From Cytophagaceae bacterium (GTDB lineage Bacteria > Bacteroidota > Bacteroidia > Flavobacteriales > Flavobacteriaceae), in the NCBI GenBank assembly GCA_002712765.1, contig PAUP01000038.1:1-51304 (forward strand): 51,304 bases of DNA, written 5' to 3'. Position numbers and translations under genes: made by a program. Shown here piece by piece: positions 35,035 to 43,744 of the stretch. The notes under the pieces were generated by a model, which was not told the origin of the DNA, searched no databases, and saw nothing but the letters and a program-made list of their open reading frames with translations. How positions within the stretch are numbered: the stretch's first letter is position 1; every line of letters starts with the position of its first letter.

Positions 35035-36744
35035 TTATTGACGCCTATACACAACCGCTCCCTCCTTTATTGTTGAAAGTACGATAATGTCTTTAATAGC
35101 ATCGGTTGACACCTTCAAAGGATTATCAGATAAAACAACCATATCGGCCAATTTTCCTTCTTCAAGCGTTCCTTTAAGGCTTTCCTCATAATGTTGATAT
35201 GCCGACCAAGAAGTGATGGCCTGCAAGGCTTGATAAGGCGTGAGTCTTTCATCAGGACCTATTACCTTTCCAGATCGCGATGTTCGGGCTACAGCTGTCC
35301 ATACCACTCGCATTAAATTAGGTAAAGCCACAGGTGCATCGGTATGGATAGTTACATCTATCCCTTTATCTAAGGCGGTTTTTACAGGACTGATGTGTTG
35401 CACCAGAGAATCTCCAATTAATTGGGTGTGCCAATCACCCCAATAATAGGTATGCAACGGAAATAAGGATGCTATGAGATTCATTTCTCTGGCGTCATCA
35501 AGTTGATCTTCACGGATATATTGCCCGTGAATAATAACATCTCTACGTCCCTCTTTTCCATATTGCTGCTGTAGTGGTTTGAGAGTGCGAATGAATTGAT
35601 CTATAGCTGCGTCACCATTGGTGTGAGAAAGAATTTGCCATTTGTTCTTAAATGCTTTTTCATATATGGTAGTGAGTACACTATCATTTGGAATAGCAGG
35701 ATAGCCGTTATAGTCATGTGGCATCCCCTCGGGGGGTATAAGATACGGCGCTGTACGCCAGGCTGTTCTACCTTGAGGAGAACCGTCTAAGGTTACTTTC
35801 ATACCTCCAATCCTATAGCCATTGGTATAGTTTCTATCGTTCCACTTGCTATCCATGTATTTATCGACAAAGGCATAATCTATATAGCTTACTACATCTA
35901 ATTTAAGCAAGTTGCTTTCGGCCACTTGAGCGAGCATTTCGTGGTTTTGCATAGCTCTTCCTTCTTGAGCTGTGGTATACCCGTATGACAGTGCCATTTG
36001 TTGACCAGCTTCAAAAAATTTGATAACTGCTTCCTGAGATTTTGGAGCTATAGCCTCTAACATATAAGGAATAGCAGCCAATTCTTCTAATACGCCATTG
36101 GGTACCGACGAATTATTCTCTCGCCTAATAATACCGCCTTCTGGATCTTTAGAAGAAGCATCAATTCCTAGTTTTTCCAATCCTACAGAGTTTACCACAG
36201 CAAAGTGACCTGAAATGTGAGTAATCATAATAGGATACTCGGTACTCACTAGATCGAGATCGTGTTTGGTAGGAAATCGTTTTTCTTTCAGAACAGAATC
36301 ATCAAAGCCAGTTCCAAAAATCCAACCGGTGAGTGCACGGTTTTCTGGTGTATTCCAATCTTTGAGTACCTCAATCAAGGTTTGAATATCATCAACATTT
36401 GCATCTGGAGAAGCCAAGAGCTGTGCACCTATGGCTTTAGCCCCAAAATTTGCAAAATGCGCATGCCCATCAATAAAACCTGGAAGAAGTGTCTTTCCTT
36501 TTAAATCAATTATAGTTGTGGGCGCCCCACTTAGCTCAAGGATAGATTGTTTACTACCTGTTTTATAAATTTTGCCATCCTTTAACGCAATGGCTTCCAT
36601 ATATTGAGGGTTGTCTCCAACCATTGATACTATATCACCACCGTGGTAAATGACGTCTACAACCGTATTTGAATCATGTGATTCTTTGCTTTCCTTGCAG
36701 CTCAATAGCGCAAAAAAAAGCAACAAAAAGTAAATTTGTTTCAT
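35035..36744 (-). CDS. Amidohydrolase-family lipoprotein (YtcJ-like)
   Basis: 569 residues from the ATG at 36744, which begins a lipoprotein signal (IYFLLLFFALLSC); the frame to 36771 is shadow. The amidohydrolase 3 fold has GKTLLPGFIDGHAHFA (first two metal His), MKVTLDGSPQGRTAW, ILSHTNGDAAIDQF and VTIHTDAPVALP with the final Asp. It probably hydrolyses an amide, possibly an amino-acid derivative, in the periplasm. Anchored by a lipid, unlike cytoplasmic YtcJ. Nothing next to it points to a substrate. Confidence 0.9.
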   Translation of the reverse strand: MKQIYFLLLFFALLSCKESKESHDSNTVVDVIYHGGDIVSMVGDNPQYMEAIALKDGKIYKTGSKQSILELSGAPTTIIDLKGKTLLPGFIDGHAHFANFGAKAIGAQLLASPDANVDDIQTLIEVLKDWNTPENRALTGWIFGTGFDDSVLKEKRFPTKHDLDLVSTEYPIMITHISGHFAVVNSVGLEKLGIDASSKDPEGGIIRRENNSSVPNGVLEELAAIPYMLEAIAPKSQEAVIKFFEAGQQMALSYGYTTAQEGRAMQNHEMLAQVAESNLLKLDVVSYIDYAFVDKYMDSKWNDRNYTNGYRIGGMKVTLDGSPQGRTAWRTAPYLIPPEGMPHDYNGYPAIPNDSVLTTIYEKAFKNKWQILSHTNGDAAIDQFIRTLKPLQQQYGKEGRRDVIIHGQYIREDQLDDAREMNLIASLFPLHTYYWGDWHTQLIGDSLVQHISPVKTALDKGIDVTIHTDAPVALPNLMRVVWTAVARTSRSGKVIGPDERLTPYQALQAITSWSAYQHYEESLKGTLEEGKLADMVVLSDNPLKVSTDAIKDIIVLSTIKEGAVVYRRQ

Positions 36745-36978
36745 AGTTTTTTTTGAAGCCCTAAAATACAAAATTTGAAAAAATGTAATTACTGATATAC
36801 AAGTAATTAGCCAAAAAAAATGACAATAACGCTATGTTACAAGCACAGCTACTGCTATACACTGAAAATTCGTTAAAATGACTTACAAAAAAATAGTATA
36901 AGCATCTGTTTACTATGGTAAATCCTCAAGCATTGACTAAAGCATCATTTAGTTCTATTCAAATTCTTCGCTCTTGTT

Positions 36979-37527
36979 TTAATCGCGTAACTGTCTTAAA
37001 AAGCGATGCTCCTTTAAAATGCTCTTGACAATGATTATACCAATGACCACAAAAGTAATGACTCCCGAAATGAGAATATAGGTGTAGAATCCTGCTGAAA
37101 GGTATTGCTCTAAATAAGGTAGCAACAGATAAAACCCATAAATATAAAGTAAGAAACACATTGGAGTAAGCCCACCATTTATTAAAAGACGAACTTTATA
37201 ATATTTCTTTAGATAATCGTAATAGGCATTATGTGTTAGGGAGATCACCTTTTGCTCTTTACGATATAATGATAAAAGCTCTAATACAATTCTAAACGCA
37301 AGACTTGTTATCATAAGCGTCAAACCTAGATTAAAGGAATTCCAGTCGGGAAAGGCAAAATAAAAAGCATAGATCAACACCATCATCGCGGTTATTGCCA
37401 TTACAGCAATACTGATGTATTGGCGGCTGCGTTGGGCTTTTGCTTTAGCAATGATATCATTAGGCCCCAAAGCTTCGTTTTTGCCTACCTGATTTTTCCA
37501 AAGTTGATTTAAATTATCATTTTCCAT
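36979..37527 (-). CDS. Membrane protein coupled to the ECF sigma factor
   Basis: 182 residues: a soluble N-terminal 30 residues (LNQLWKNQVGKNEALGP) followed by four transmembrane helices. The N-terminus might bind the sigma factor, as in anti-sigma proteins, but no zinc or other known anti-sigma motif is seen. The start overlaps the sigma-factor stop by 11 bases, so expression is coupled. Similar genes behind ECF factors are seen in other Bacteroidota. The anti-sigma role is inferred from context. Confidence 0.7.
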   Translation of the reverse strand: MENDNLNQLWKNQVGKNEALGPNDIIAKAKAQRSRQYISIAVMAITAMMVLIYAFYFAFPDWNSFNLGLTLMITSLAFRIVLELLSLYRKEQKVISLTHNAYYDYLKKYYKVRLLINGGLTPMCFLLYIYGFYLLLPYLEQYLSAGFYTYILISGVITFVVIGIIIVKSILKEHRFLRQLRD

Positions 37528-38011
37528 TTTTGATGCATTTTAATAGTGATTTTCTTATGCGGCTCAAACGCGTTCTTACCGTACCATGAGCCAATCCTAG
37601 AGAAGCTGCGATAGTAGCTTGGGGGATGTCTTCTAACTCTAATAATATGAGGGCCTTGTTTTGTTTATTCAATAAGTCAATACAGCGATATAAACGTTGA
37701 ACGTTTTCTTCAGTATCAATTGGAGCAGATTCACTTTCAGGTAATGGTGATAATAGTTCTTCCTTAACAGAGAGATCTTTTTTGGATTTTCGCAAATCAC
37801 CCAGACATACATTGACAGCAATTCTATAGATCCACGTATCAATAGATGATTGAGCCTTAAAAGAGTTTCTATGCTTCCAAACCTTAATAAAAGCTTGTTG
37901 ATGCCAATCTTTTGCAATATCATGATTGCCAGAGGCATACCCCAAACACAACCGATATACTTTTGCAGAATACAAATTATAGCTGCGTGTAAATTCTTGT
38001 TCTGTAATCAT
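37517..38011 (-). CDS. ECF RNA polymerase sigma factor
   Basis: 164 residues from the ATG at 38011, in favour of the longer frame to 38053 because it matches the usual start of the family and gives a TAATG overlap with the hydrolase stop. Sigma-2 region: YSAKVYRLCLGYAS, then QQAFIKVWKHRNSF; sigma-4 helix-turn-helix near the end (ATIAASLGLAHGTVRTRLSR). It is the middle gene of a three-gene operon, between an exported hydrolase and a membrane protein. The target promoter is unknown. Confidence 0.92.
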   Translation of the reverse strand: MITEQEFTRSYNLYSAKVYRLCLGYASGNHDIAKDWHQQAFIKVWKHRNSFKAQSSIDTWIYRIAVNVCLGDLRKSKKDLSVKEELLSPLPESESAPIDTEENVQRLYRCIDLLNKQNKALILLELEDIPQATIAASLGLAHGTVRTRLSRIRKSLLKCIKNGK

Positions 38012-38859
38012 TAATGAGCTGCTAAAATCAGTTGTATGCGTTGTAAGAACCAATTGGGTTTGTCCAACATGATAAAATGAGCACTGTCTTGTGCCACTAC
38101 AAGATTATAATCTTTCAAATTCGCATATTGATCGCTATACGTTTGCTTGACCATCGCTTCGCCATAAGGCTGTGAAGCTGCAATAATAGTCACTGGAATA
38201 TCGATTTGCTTTAATGCTTCCCTAAGATCTAATTTGAGATAATCGGTATACCCATAGACATAGGTTTTACGATCAGATTGAAGCATCCAATTTTTAATTT
38301 TTTGCTGTGCAGCTGGCTCAAGACTCATTCCTTTTGACATTGCCGCGGCCATTTGTTCAAAAGCAGTGGCATCCATAGCCAATTGCTGATCGTTATAAGG
38401 ACTTTCATAAACCAAGTTTTCAGGATTGTAATTGGGAATCATTAGCGCCCCAGCAGCGGGTAACGCATCTACAAGTATGATATGGTTGAGTTCTATTTGT
38501 GATTGGGAGGCGAGCCATAGAGCGATGGTACCTCCTAAACTATGCCCGACTACCGATGTATTTTTCAAGTTGTTTTTTAAAATGTATTCTTTTATCGCCG
38601 TATTGACCTTGGGCAACCACGGAAAGCTAATGGGCGCTTTGCCCCCAAAACCAGCTAGGGTGACCACATGACATTCGTAATTCTTTTCTAATTCTTTGAC
38701 CATAGGATCCCATATTGATCCAGGCACTGTAAATCCAGGAATCAATAGAAGAGGCTGCCCCTTGCCAGTAACTTGAACATGAATAGGTGTACTTTCGCTT
38801 TGAGCGAAAGTAGGTAGCGTTAGAAAAAGGACTAAGTAGAGTAGTATTGTATTTTTCAT
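38011..38859 (-). CDS. Exported alpha/beta hydrolase
   Basis: 282 residues with a signal peptide ending near residue 19 (TFAQ). The fold shows PLLLIPGFTVPGSIWDP as oxyanion loop, the nucleophile elbow GHSLGG, and DSAHFIMLD for the catalytic His. It is an esterase, lipase or similar enzyme in the periplasm. It heads an operon with a sigma factor, with a one-base TAATG overlap. The spaced palindrome at 38791-38811 codes for part of the segment just after the signal peptide. Confidence 0.88.
   Translation of the reverse strand: MKNTILLYLVLFLTLPTFAQSESTPIHVQVTGKGQPLLLIPGFTVPGSIWDPMVKELEKNYECHVVTLAGFGGKAPISFPWLPKVNTAIKEYILKNNLKNTSVVGHSLGGTIALWLASQSQIELNHIILVDALPAAGALMIPNYNPENLVYESPYNDQQLAMDATAFEQMAAAMSKGMSLEPAAQQKIKNWMLQSDRKTYVYGYTDYLKLDLREALKQIDIPVTIIAASQPYGEAMVKQTYSDQYANLKDYNLVVAQDSAHFIMLDKPNWFLQRIQLILAAH
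38791..38811. repeat. Spaced palindrome ACTTTCGCT-TTG-AGCGAAAGT
   Basis: Nine-bp arms with a 3-base centre, inside the hydrolase gene near the signal-peptide cleavage site. Same TTTCGC half-sites as the other palindromes, with wider spacing than in 4004-4020. Confidence 0.75.
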
Positions 38860-39011
38860 TGTTTAAGCGTTTTGTTGCCCTTTAGATGCAACATTTCAAA
38901 AATGTTACATCCCGTGGGGAGAGCTGTCTCAAACATTTGAAAATTTTAAGAAAAGAAAAAGGTATAAAACCCGAAGCAAGCCACCCAAAATAATGGACCA
39001 TAAGTCAATTA

Positions 39012-39437
39012 TTACACAAGAATACATTGCCATGATATTCCATATTTATCTTCACACCAACCAAACTTTTTACCAAAGCCGTAGTCTCCCTCACCTGCAT
39101 AGTTATCTAATGGAACCATCACTTTACCTCCATTTGAAGACAGCTTGTCAAACCAAGTTTGTATCGATGTTTCTGAAGGATCGCTTATTAAAATTGAAAC
39201 CCCTGGTGAAAATGACCAAACGTGATTGTAATTACTCTCAGAAACCATATACTCGATTCCGTTCAAAGTAAATATCCCGTGTTTGATAAGCTGTGGTGTA
39301 CCCCCAGGCTCTCCCTCTTCATAGTGAACTAGGCTTTTAATTTCTGAATTAGGAAAAATAGAAGTATACCACTGTATTGCTTCCTGTGCTTTTCCACATT
39401 GTTTACCTACAAAAGTTAAAAAGGTTGTTGTTTTCAT
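39012..39437 (-). CDS. PhnB-like VOC family protein
   Basis: 141 residues of the PhnB/3-dmu-9_3-mt type: TFVGKQCGKAQEAIQWYTSI near the start, HGIFTLNGIEYMVSES in the middle and YGFGKKFGWCEDKYGISWQ at the end. This is the typical DUF1338/PhnB fold with a VOC scaffold. The family includes uncharacterised stress-linked enzymes; no substrate is known. Lone gene with an AT-rich gap and a palindrome variant upstream. Confidence 0.87.
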   Translation of the reverse strand: MKTTTFLTFVGKQCGKAQEAIQWYTSIFPNSEIKSLVHYEEGEPGGTPQLIKHGIFTLNGIEYMVSESNYNHVWSFSPGVSILISDPSETSIQTWFDKLSSNGGKVMVPLDNYAGEGDYGFGKKFGWCEDKYGISWQCILV

Positions 39438-39536
39438 ATGTTACGTTTTTATGTCATAGTCAGTTTGCGCCTTTTACTCAGACTTTAGTCAAACATTGAT
39501 ATACGGCCTCACTATGTCGTAATATATTCTTTTTTG

Positions 39537-39550
39537 GCTTTCGCGAAAAT
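39537..39550. repeat. Iterated palindrome variant GCTTTCGCGAAAAT
   Basis: Keeps the TTTCGCGAAA core; differs in the last two bases. Sits about 100 bases upstream of the PhnB-like gene. Confidence 0.65.
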
Positions 39551-39715
39551 TACATTTTTTCCTTTGGTCTGGTTTGAAATAGATTTGATCGACCGTAAAG
39601 GACTACAAAAGGTTTATGTAGACATTTTTTGCACTAAAAAAAGCCGTTAACTAATGATCCTTTTGAGCTTATTCTTTGCAAGGAGTATAAGATTCACTAT
39701 TGGGCCAAAAGGCAC

Positions 39716-40603
39716 TTATACCTTATCAGACAACATATTTTTTTCATATTGGTTATGAATCAAAATTATTACCCATCCAAAAAACACAGCCAATACGATA
39801 AGTACCGTACTTATTGACCCACTTACCCCAAAAGAGAGTCGAATTAGTATAGTAGAAACCACAAATCCAGAATTCCGAATAATTTTATGAAATCTATTCG
39901 TGTAAAAGAAGGAGATTAAGAGAAGTACGACATCAACTAAAATAAGTACTGTAAAAAACTCATCAAAGAACAGGTTGTTAATCGTTTCTATACCAGGGAA
40001 AGTATTTGTTGATAGTGATATTCCTCCCATCCAATTGATCAATGTCACCAAGGCCATAATAAAGAATATGGGCACCAAAACCACGGCGATTATTTTTTTA
40101 CGAAGTATAAATCTTTCAATTTTTGGCTTTGTACTGTCGTCTTGAGGAACCTTACGCATGCCTTGTTTCTGAAATTGATAGATCAAATAGAAAAGTATGA
40201 TAGATGCTAAGATATCATAGGTAAACTGCAAATCACTTTTAATTTCAAACCAGTTTGACGAGAATTCAATAACCGATAGGTCTTTAAATAGTTTTCGAAT
40301 AATGATTAGCGTTATTATTTCGTATTGTTTGGTAATGTAGGTTGTAAATGACTTGGGCAAATAATAAATCAATAAGTACACCTCATAAATAAGTATAAAA
40401 GAAAAGGGCGTATAAATAGCAGATATAGGATTGGTAAAAAATGCTGATTCTGACAAAAAATGAATCAGGTCAAATTTTGACAAGTAAATCAATATGAGGT
40501 GTACAAAAAACCCAATCAGTGCAATATAGAGTATGACTTTTTCTATCCGTTTTTTTGTGTTTTCGGAGAGAAATAACTCATATAGTGTATTTAATAAATT
40601 CAT
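39716..40603 (-). CDS. Polytopic membrane protein of unknown function
   Basis: 295 residues. A short cytoplasmic start (LSENTKKRIEKV) leads to about seven hydrophobic helices, with one soluble loop around EFSSNWFEIKSDLQ and another with RKVPQDDSTKPKIERFILRK. The arrangement is common in Bacteroidota proteins of unknown function. I see no transporter or channel signature. The gene is flanked by long gaps and has no close neighbour on its strand. Confidence 0.75.
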   Translation of the reverse strand: MNLLNTLYELFLSENTKKRIEKVILYIALIGFFVHLILIYLSKFDLIHFLSESAFFTNPISAIYTPFSFILIYEVYLLIYYLPKSFTTYITKQYEIITLIIIRKLFKDLSVIEFSSNWFEIKSDLQFTYDILASIILFYLIYQFQKQGMRKVPQDDSTKPKIERFILRKKIIAVVLVPIFFIMALVTLINWMGGISLSTNTFPGIETINNLFFDEFFTVLILVDVVLLLISFFYTNRFHKIIRNSGFVVSTILIRLSFGVSGSISTVLIVLAVFFGWVIILIHNQYEKNMLSDKV

Positions 40604-40660
40604 ATCCGCTTTAACTTATGGGTTTGTATATACATTACCACTACCCCCTATTTCTGGGTA

Positions 40661-40759
40661 TTACTCTGTGAGCCATTTTATAGCACTACGTATCTGAGCA
40701 TCATCTTCAAGACTTGTATTATGTGCAAATTCTAAGTATTGATCTACAGCTGTGGTATC
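40661..40759 (-). pseudogene. 3' end of a decayed gene
   Basis: An open minus-strand frame ending in a normal stop (TAA at 40661-40663) and translating to TAVDQYLEFAHNTSLEDDA then QIRSAIKWLTE. The composition is clearly protein-like, but upstream in frame there are stops and no start. It reads as the C-terminal tail of a lost gene. The family is not recognised. Confidence 0.4.
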
Positions 40760-40988
40760 TCACCATCACACAAGACGAATATCATTAGCGTAATCACATT
40801 ATTCTAAGGATAGCTACACAAATTGCGCTAGACGAATACTGCCGATGTTTAAAGATAACTCAAACGATTTCCAGACGCAACCTAAATTCTTATTTCGTAA
40901 TACCCATATGGTCATATAGATAAAGAATAAGATCAAACACAACGGGGACGCTTACACTAAAAATTATAAAGACAAAAAACAGCTATTC

Positions 40989-41002
40989 GCTTTCGCGAAA
41001 GC
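40989..41002. repeat. Iterated palindrome GCTTTCGCGAAAGC, copy 8 (intergenic)
   Basis: Exact copy, 46 bases beyond the stop of the DUF4421-like gene; 16 bp with flanking C/G. Confidence 0.9.
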
Positions 41003-41047
41003 GGTAACACCTTTCAAAAAGGCATCAAATTATTATAAAAGAATAGG

Positions 41048-42079
41048 TTAATTGAGTCGTTTAAAAACCTTTTCGACCGCTTTAGGAGGGTCAAATCTAT
41101 AGCCAAAATACAGCTTGGCAAACAACCTATCGTTTGCGATGTTGGTGGTGCTATTTTCATTGTACCAGGTGGTCTCAAATTTAAGGTTGACGCCATAAAT
41201 CCATTTTCTAGAACTATAGCCCAATTGTATCCCTCCGTCTAGAGACAGCGGGTAGTAGGTGTTGTTTTCGGTCTTAGTCGTATTGCTCTGACCGCTCTTT
41301 GAAAATCGAATACCAAAAACTGGAGAGGCATATACCGATAGAAACCAATTGTCGTGAAGCACCGCGGTATAATAATATTCTGGGGCTAGGCCTATATCAA
41401 AACTATTCTCATAGGATTTGGCATTACTTAAAGTACCAGAAAAACGCGTAAAACCATATCGCAGGGTCGGGATAAAGCTACCCGCACTTTTACGTTGCCA
41501 CTCGGTATTATACACCACATTTCTGAGAGAGAAGTTTGGGTTTAGAACGTAAGACGTTGAACCGCCCCAAAAAATCGTTTTGAGATCTGGAAACTGAATA
41601 TACAAATCTTCCCCTTCTATCCAGTTGGGAATAAAATCTGCTGTGTTTTCTACATAAAAGCCCTCCACTCTTTGGTACTGTAGCTCTTGCGTCCAATTGC
41701 CAAGAAAAAAACGAAAACTATAATCCTGATAGGTCGATTCGCCTTTTACATTGTTATCATTGTTCTCAGAAAAAAAAGTAGGCGCAAATCCAATACTCGC
41801 CCCTATAAATTCATAGTCCAAAGACAATACCAGTCTATACTGATTATTGGCAATTAGCCTAAGGTCTGAATCATTTTCTGATCGTAGGCTATACCCATCG
41901 GTTTGGGTATCGAAATTGGCCTTAATAATGATCTTATCTACAAACGACAAAATTGCCGTAGTGTCTTTAACTTTTGACTGCTGGAGATTCTGACTAACAA
42001 GGGCAGCACTACTTACAAAAAACAGTAAAAGAAAAACAGTTTTATTCACGTAGGCATTTTTAAATTCACTCTTAAACAA
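41048..42079 (-). CDS. DUF4421-like outer-membrane protein
   Basis: 343 residues with a signal peptide of about 29 residues (VFLLLFFVSSAALVSQ). The mature part is a run of amphipathic strands: KIIIKANFDTQTDGYSLRS, ANNQYRLVLSLDYEFIGAS, YSFRFFLGNWTQELQYQR and NPNFSLRNVVYNTEWQRKS, a pattern I associate with DUF4421. It ends in a strand with FGYRFDPP and a short basic tail. It should be a beta-barrel in the outer membrane; ligand unknown. A GTG at VNKTV is an alternative start. Confidence 0.72.
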   Translation of the reverse strand: MFKSEFKNAYVNKTVFLLLFFVSSAALVSQNLQQSKVKDTTAILSFVDKIIIKANFDTQTDGYSLRSENDSDLRLIANNQYRLVLSLDYEFIGASIGFAPTFFSENNDNNVKGESTYQDYSFRFFLGNWTQELQYQRVEGFYVENTADFIPNWIEGEDLYIQFPDLKTIFWGGSTSYVLNPNFSLRNVVYNTEWQRKSAGSFIPTLRYGFTRFSGTLSNAKSYENSFDIGLAPEYYYTAVLHDNWFLSVYASPVFGIRFSKSGQSNTTKTENNTYYPLSLDGGIQLGYSSRKWIYGVNLKFETTWYNENSTTNIANDRLFAKLYFGYRFDPPKAVEKVFKRLN

Positions 42080-42304
42080 AGGCCAGAATGAGCAGACTTT
42101 GTTTGGCGTCTAAAGATAACTCGAATCTCATATAGGCCCTTCCCCAAAGTCGAATTATTATTGTGTGAACAGCATTTTTGGCTGTATCCTCGGTATAAGC
42201 GGCATTGCCTAGGCATTGGGATTAACACATTAATCCATCATTTGTTAAAAGGGGGCCAAGCAAAAGCCCTAACACATCTTTGATTTGTCGTTTTTTTATA
42301 TTGC

Positions 42305-42318
42305 GCTTTCGCGAAAGC
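42305..42318. repeat. Iterated palindrome GCTTTCGCGAAAGC, copy 9 (intergenic)
   Basis: Exact copy, 6 bases beyond the stop of the cupin gene, between it and the DUF4421-like gene. Could double as a transcript-end hairpin, but there is no T-run on the minus strand. Confidence 0.9.
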
Positions 42319-42324
42319 ATAGGC

Positions 42325-42759
42325 TTACACAAATCGCAATTTGTACTTACCGCAGATATCGCCTATCATTTCCAAATTTGGTGGGCCGGGTGGCAATGCT
42401 GCTAATTCTTCAAACATCGTTTCTAATCCGGCTGGAAAAATACTCAAAAGTGCTTTGGCTTTTTGGTCTCCAACCACCTTCCAGGAATGCGGAATCCCTC
42501 TTGGACAGAAGATCATATCTCCAGCAGTCAAGGTAGTAGATTTGTGATCGATCAACATTTCTACCTGACCACTAAGGACATGAAATACCTCATCTTCATT
42601 CTCATGTACATGAGGCGGAATACCCGTACCGGGATCGTTGTTTTGTTCGATGAGTGCAAATTGACCATTGGTGTCTTTAGAAGATAGTTTGATAATCTGA
42701 TTATCACCCATAACGTTTAACTTATGGCCTGCCTCATTTTTTACAATTTTTGGATTCAT
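42325..42759 (-). CDS. Cupin-domain protein
   Basis: 144 residues with a single conserved cupin barrel. Motif 1 is PPHVHENEDEVFHVLSGQVE, with three metal ligands (two His and Glu); motif 2 is PRGIPHSWKVVG with the fourth His. The metal site looks complete, so it may be a dioxygenase, isomerase or binding protein; the substrate is unknown. Lone gene; about 160 bp upstream before the next gene. Confidence 0.88.
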   Translation of the reverse strand: MNPKIVKNEAGHKLNVMGDNQIIKLSSKDTNGQFALIEQNNDPGTGIPPHVHENEDEVFHVLSGQVEMLIDHKSTTLTAGDMIFCPRGIPHSWKVVGDQKAKALLSIFPAGLETMFEELAALPPGPPNLEMIGDICGKYKLRFV

Positions 42760-42921
42760 TTTATCGTTGAGTTAGTAGTTACACCTATCCTAAGAACAAA
42801 AGAAAACGCTTTCTTACCACCAAGATACTACCCTGCCTCTAGAGGTATTTTATCCTGATTCTCATCACCAAAAGACAGCACAGCTGGCTACCATCTCAAT
42901 ACTTTATCTCTTACGAACGTC

Positions 42922-43611
42922 CTATTTTTCTATGTCAGAAATTTTGTAATTAATTACGATATAGTTGGGTGATTCATCCAACAATTCTTGTGTTGCTTTA
43001 TCATTTTCTTTGAGGTTAACTACACCACAAAACCTATGAAAATTGTGTTTTTTATCAAGCCATGACGATGCAAAAATCAAAAGCGGGACCTTTTTATTTA
43101 ATTGCCACTTTGTCTCTTGATAAGCTCTCCAATTGTAAAATTGCCTATGGTCTGTCCTTCCCAAATTTATTTCTTTAGTTGTACCCATGGCGTAAGTACG
43201 TATATTGAGCGTGCTGAGATTCTCATCGGTTTTGGTAAAGATTTTTATCAAATCAATAAATCCTTGATTATAGTCTCCATCGATCCAAAAACCGTAATCA
43301 TTGCTATCGTCAAGTAGTGTATCGGTTTTGATGAGCTTGCTATCAACATATTCGTCTGCAAAAATTTGAAGTCTATATTGCTTATCAAAATTACCTATAT
43401 CAAACTTATGCACTCGAACTCCCGCAAGTTCTAACGCCTCTAACAGGTCAAGTGTGCTGATGTCACCCTGTCGATACATATTGTTAGCATCTTCCTTTTC
43501 TAATGCTGTGCGAGGATCTTGTAGCCGCTCAGATTGGGCATAAAGATCTATTGAAAGAAATAAAAAAAGGAGGAGTACCGCAGTACTTTTTAAGATAGAT
43601 GTTACAGCCAT
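42922..43611 (-). CDS. Secreted protein of unknown function
   Basis: 229 residues from the ATG at 43611, which begins a signal peptide (STAVLLLFLFLSIDLYAQ); the frame to 43674 has no support. The mature protein carries a helix-strand rich region with DISTLDLLEALELAGVRVHK, YGFWIDGDYNQGFIDLIK and a C-terminal VNLKENDKATQELLDES. No family recognised; possibly one of the small DUF50xx families of Bacteroidota. Lone gene between the cupin and PfpI genes. Confidence 0.65.
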   Translation of the reverse strand: MAVTSILKSTAVLLLFLFLSIDLYAQSERLQDPRTALEKEDANNMYRQGDISTLDLLEALELAGVRVHKFDIGNFDKQYRLQIFADEYVDSKLIKTDTLLDDSNDYGFWIDGDYNQGFIDLIKIFTKTDENLSTLNIRTYAMGTTKEINLGRTDHRQFYNWRAYQETKWQLNKKVPLLIFASSWLDKKHNFHRFCGVVNLKENDKATQELLDESPNYIVINYKISDIEK

Positions 43612-43744
43612 ATGTTGATGTAAAGTCACAGTCTTATGCTTTATTTTTAAGAGAAGGAGGCTGCCATGAAACATACCTTCTTGGGTATTTTGCCCTTTAA
43701 AGATAAATTTATTCTCATATTATCGTATAGATTAGACCCATTTT

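Larger units (their letters stand above)
40604..41047. other. 444-bp gap holding gene relics and a palindrome
   Basis: Contains a coding relic (40661-40759), a weak small frame on the minus strand (40814-40915, beginning MTIWVLRNKN) and an iterated palindrome (40989-41002). No intact gene or RNA was recognised. Confidence 0.5.

Noticed and set aside
34725-35076. Two 67-69 residue frames on opposite strands in the glutaminase-amidohydrolase gap
   Set aside because: Both depend on the palindrome being open in both directions; no start context or family signal.
38890-38906. AACATT-TCAAA-AATGTT hairpin upstream of the hydrolase operon
   Set aside because: Only six base pairs of A/T-rich sequence, easily chance.
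42285-42687. Plus-strand frames antisense to the cupin gene
   Set aside because: They read the complementary strand of an intact cupin motif; composition is not protein-like.
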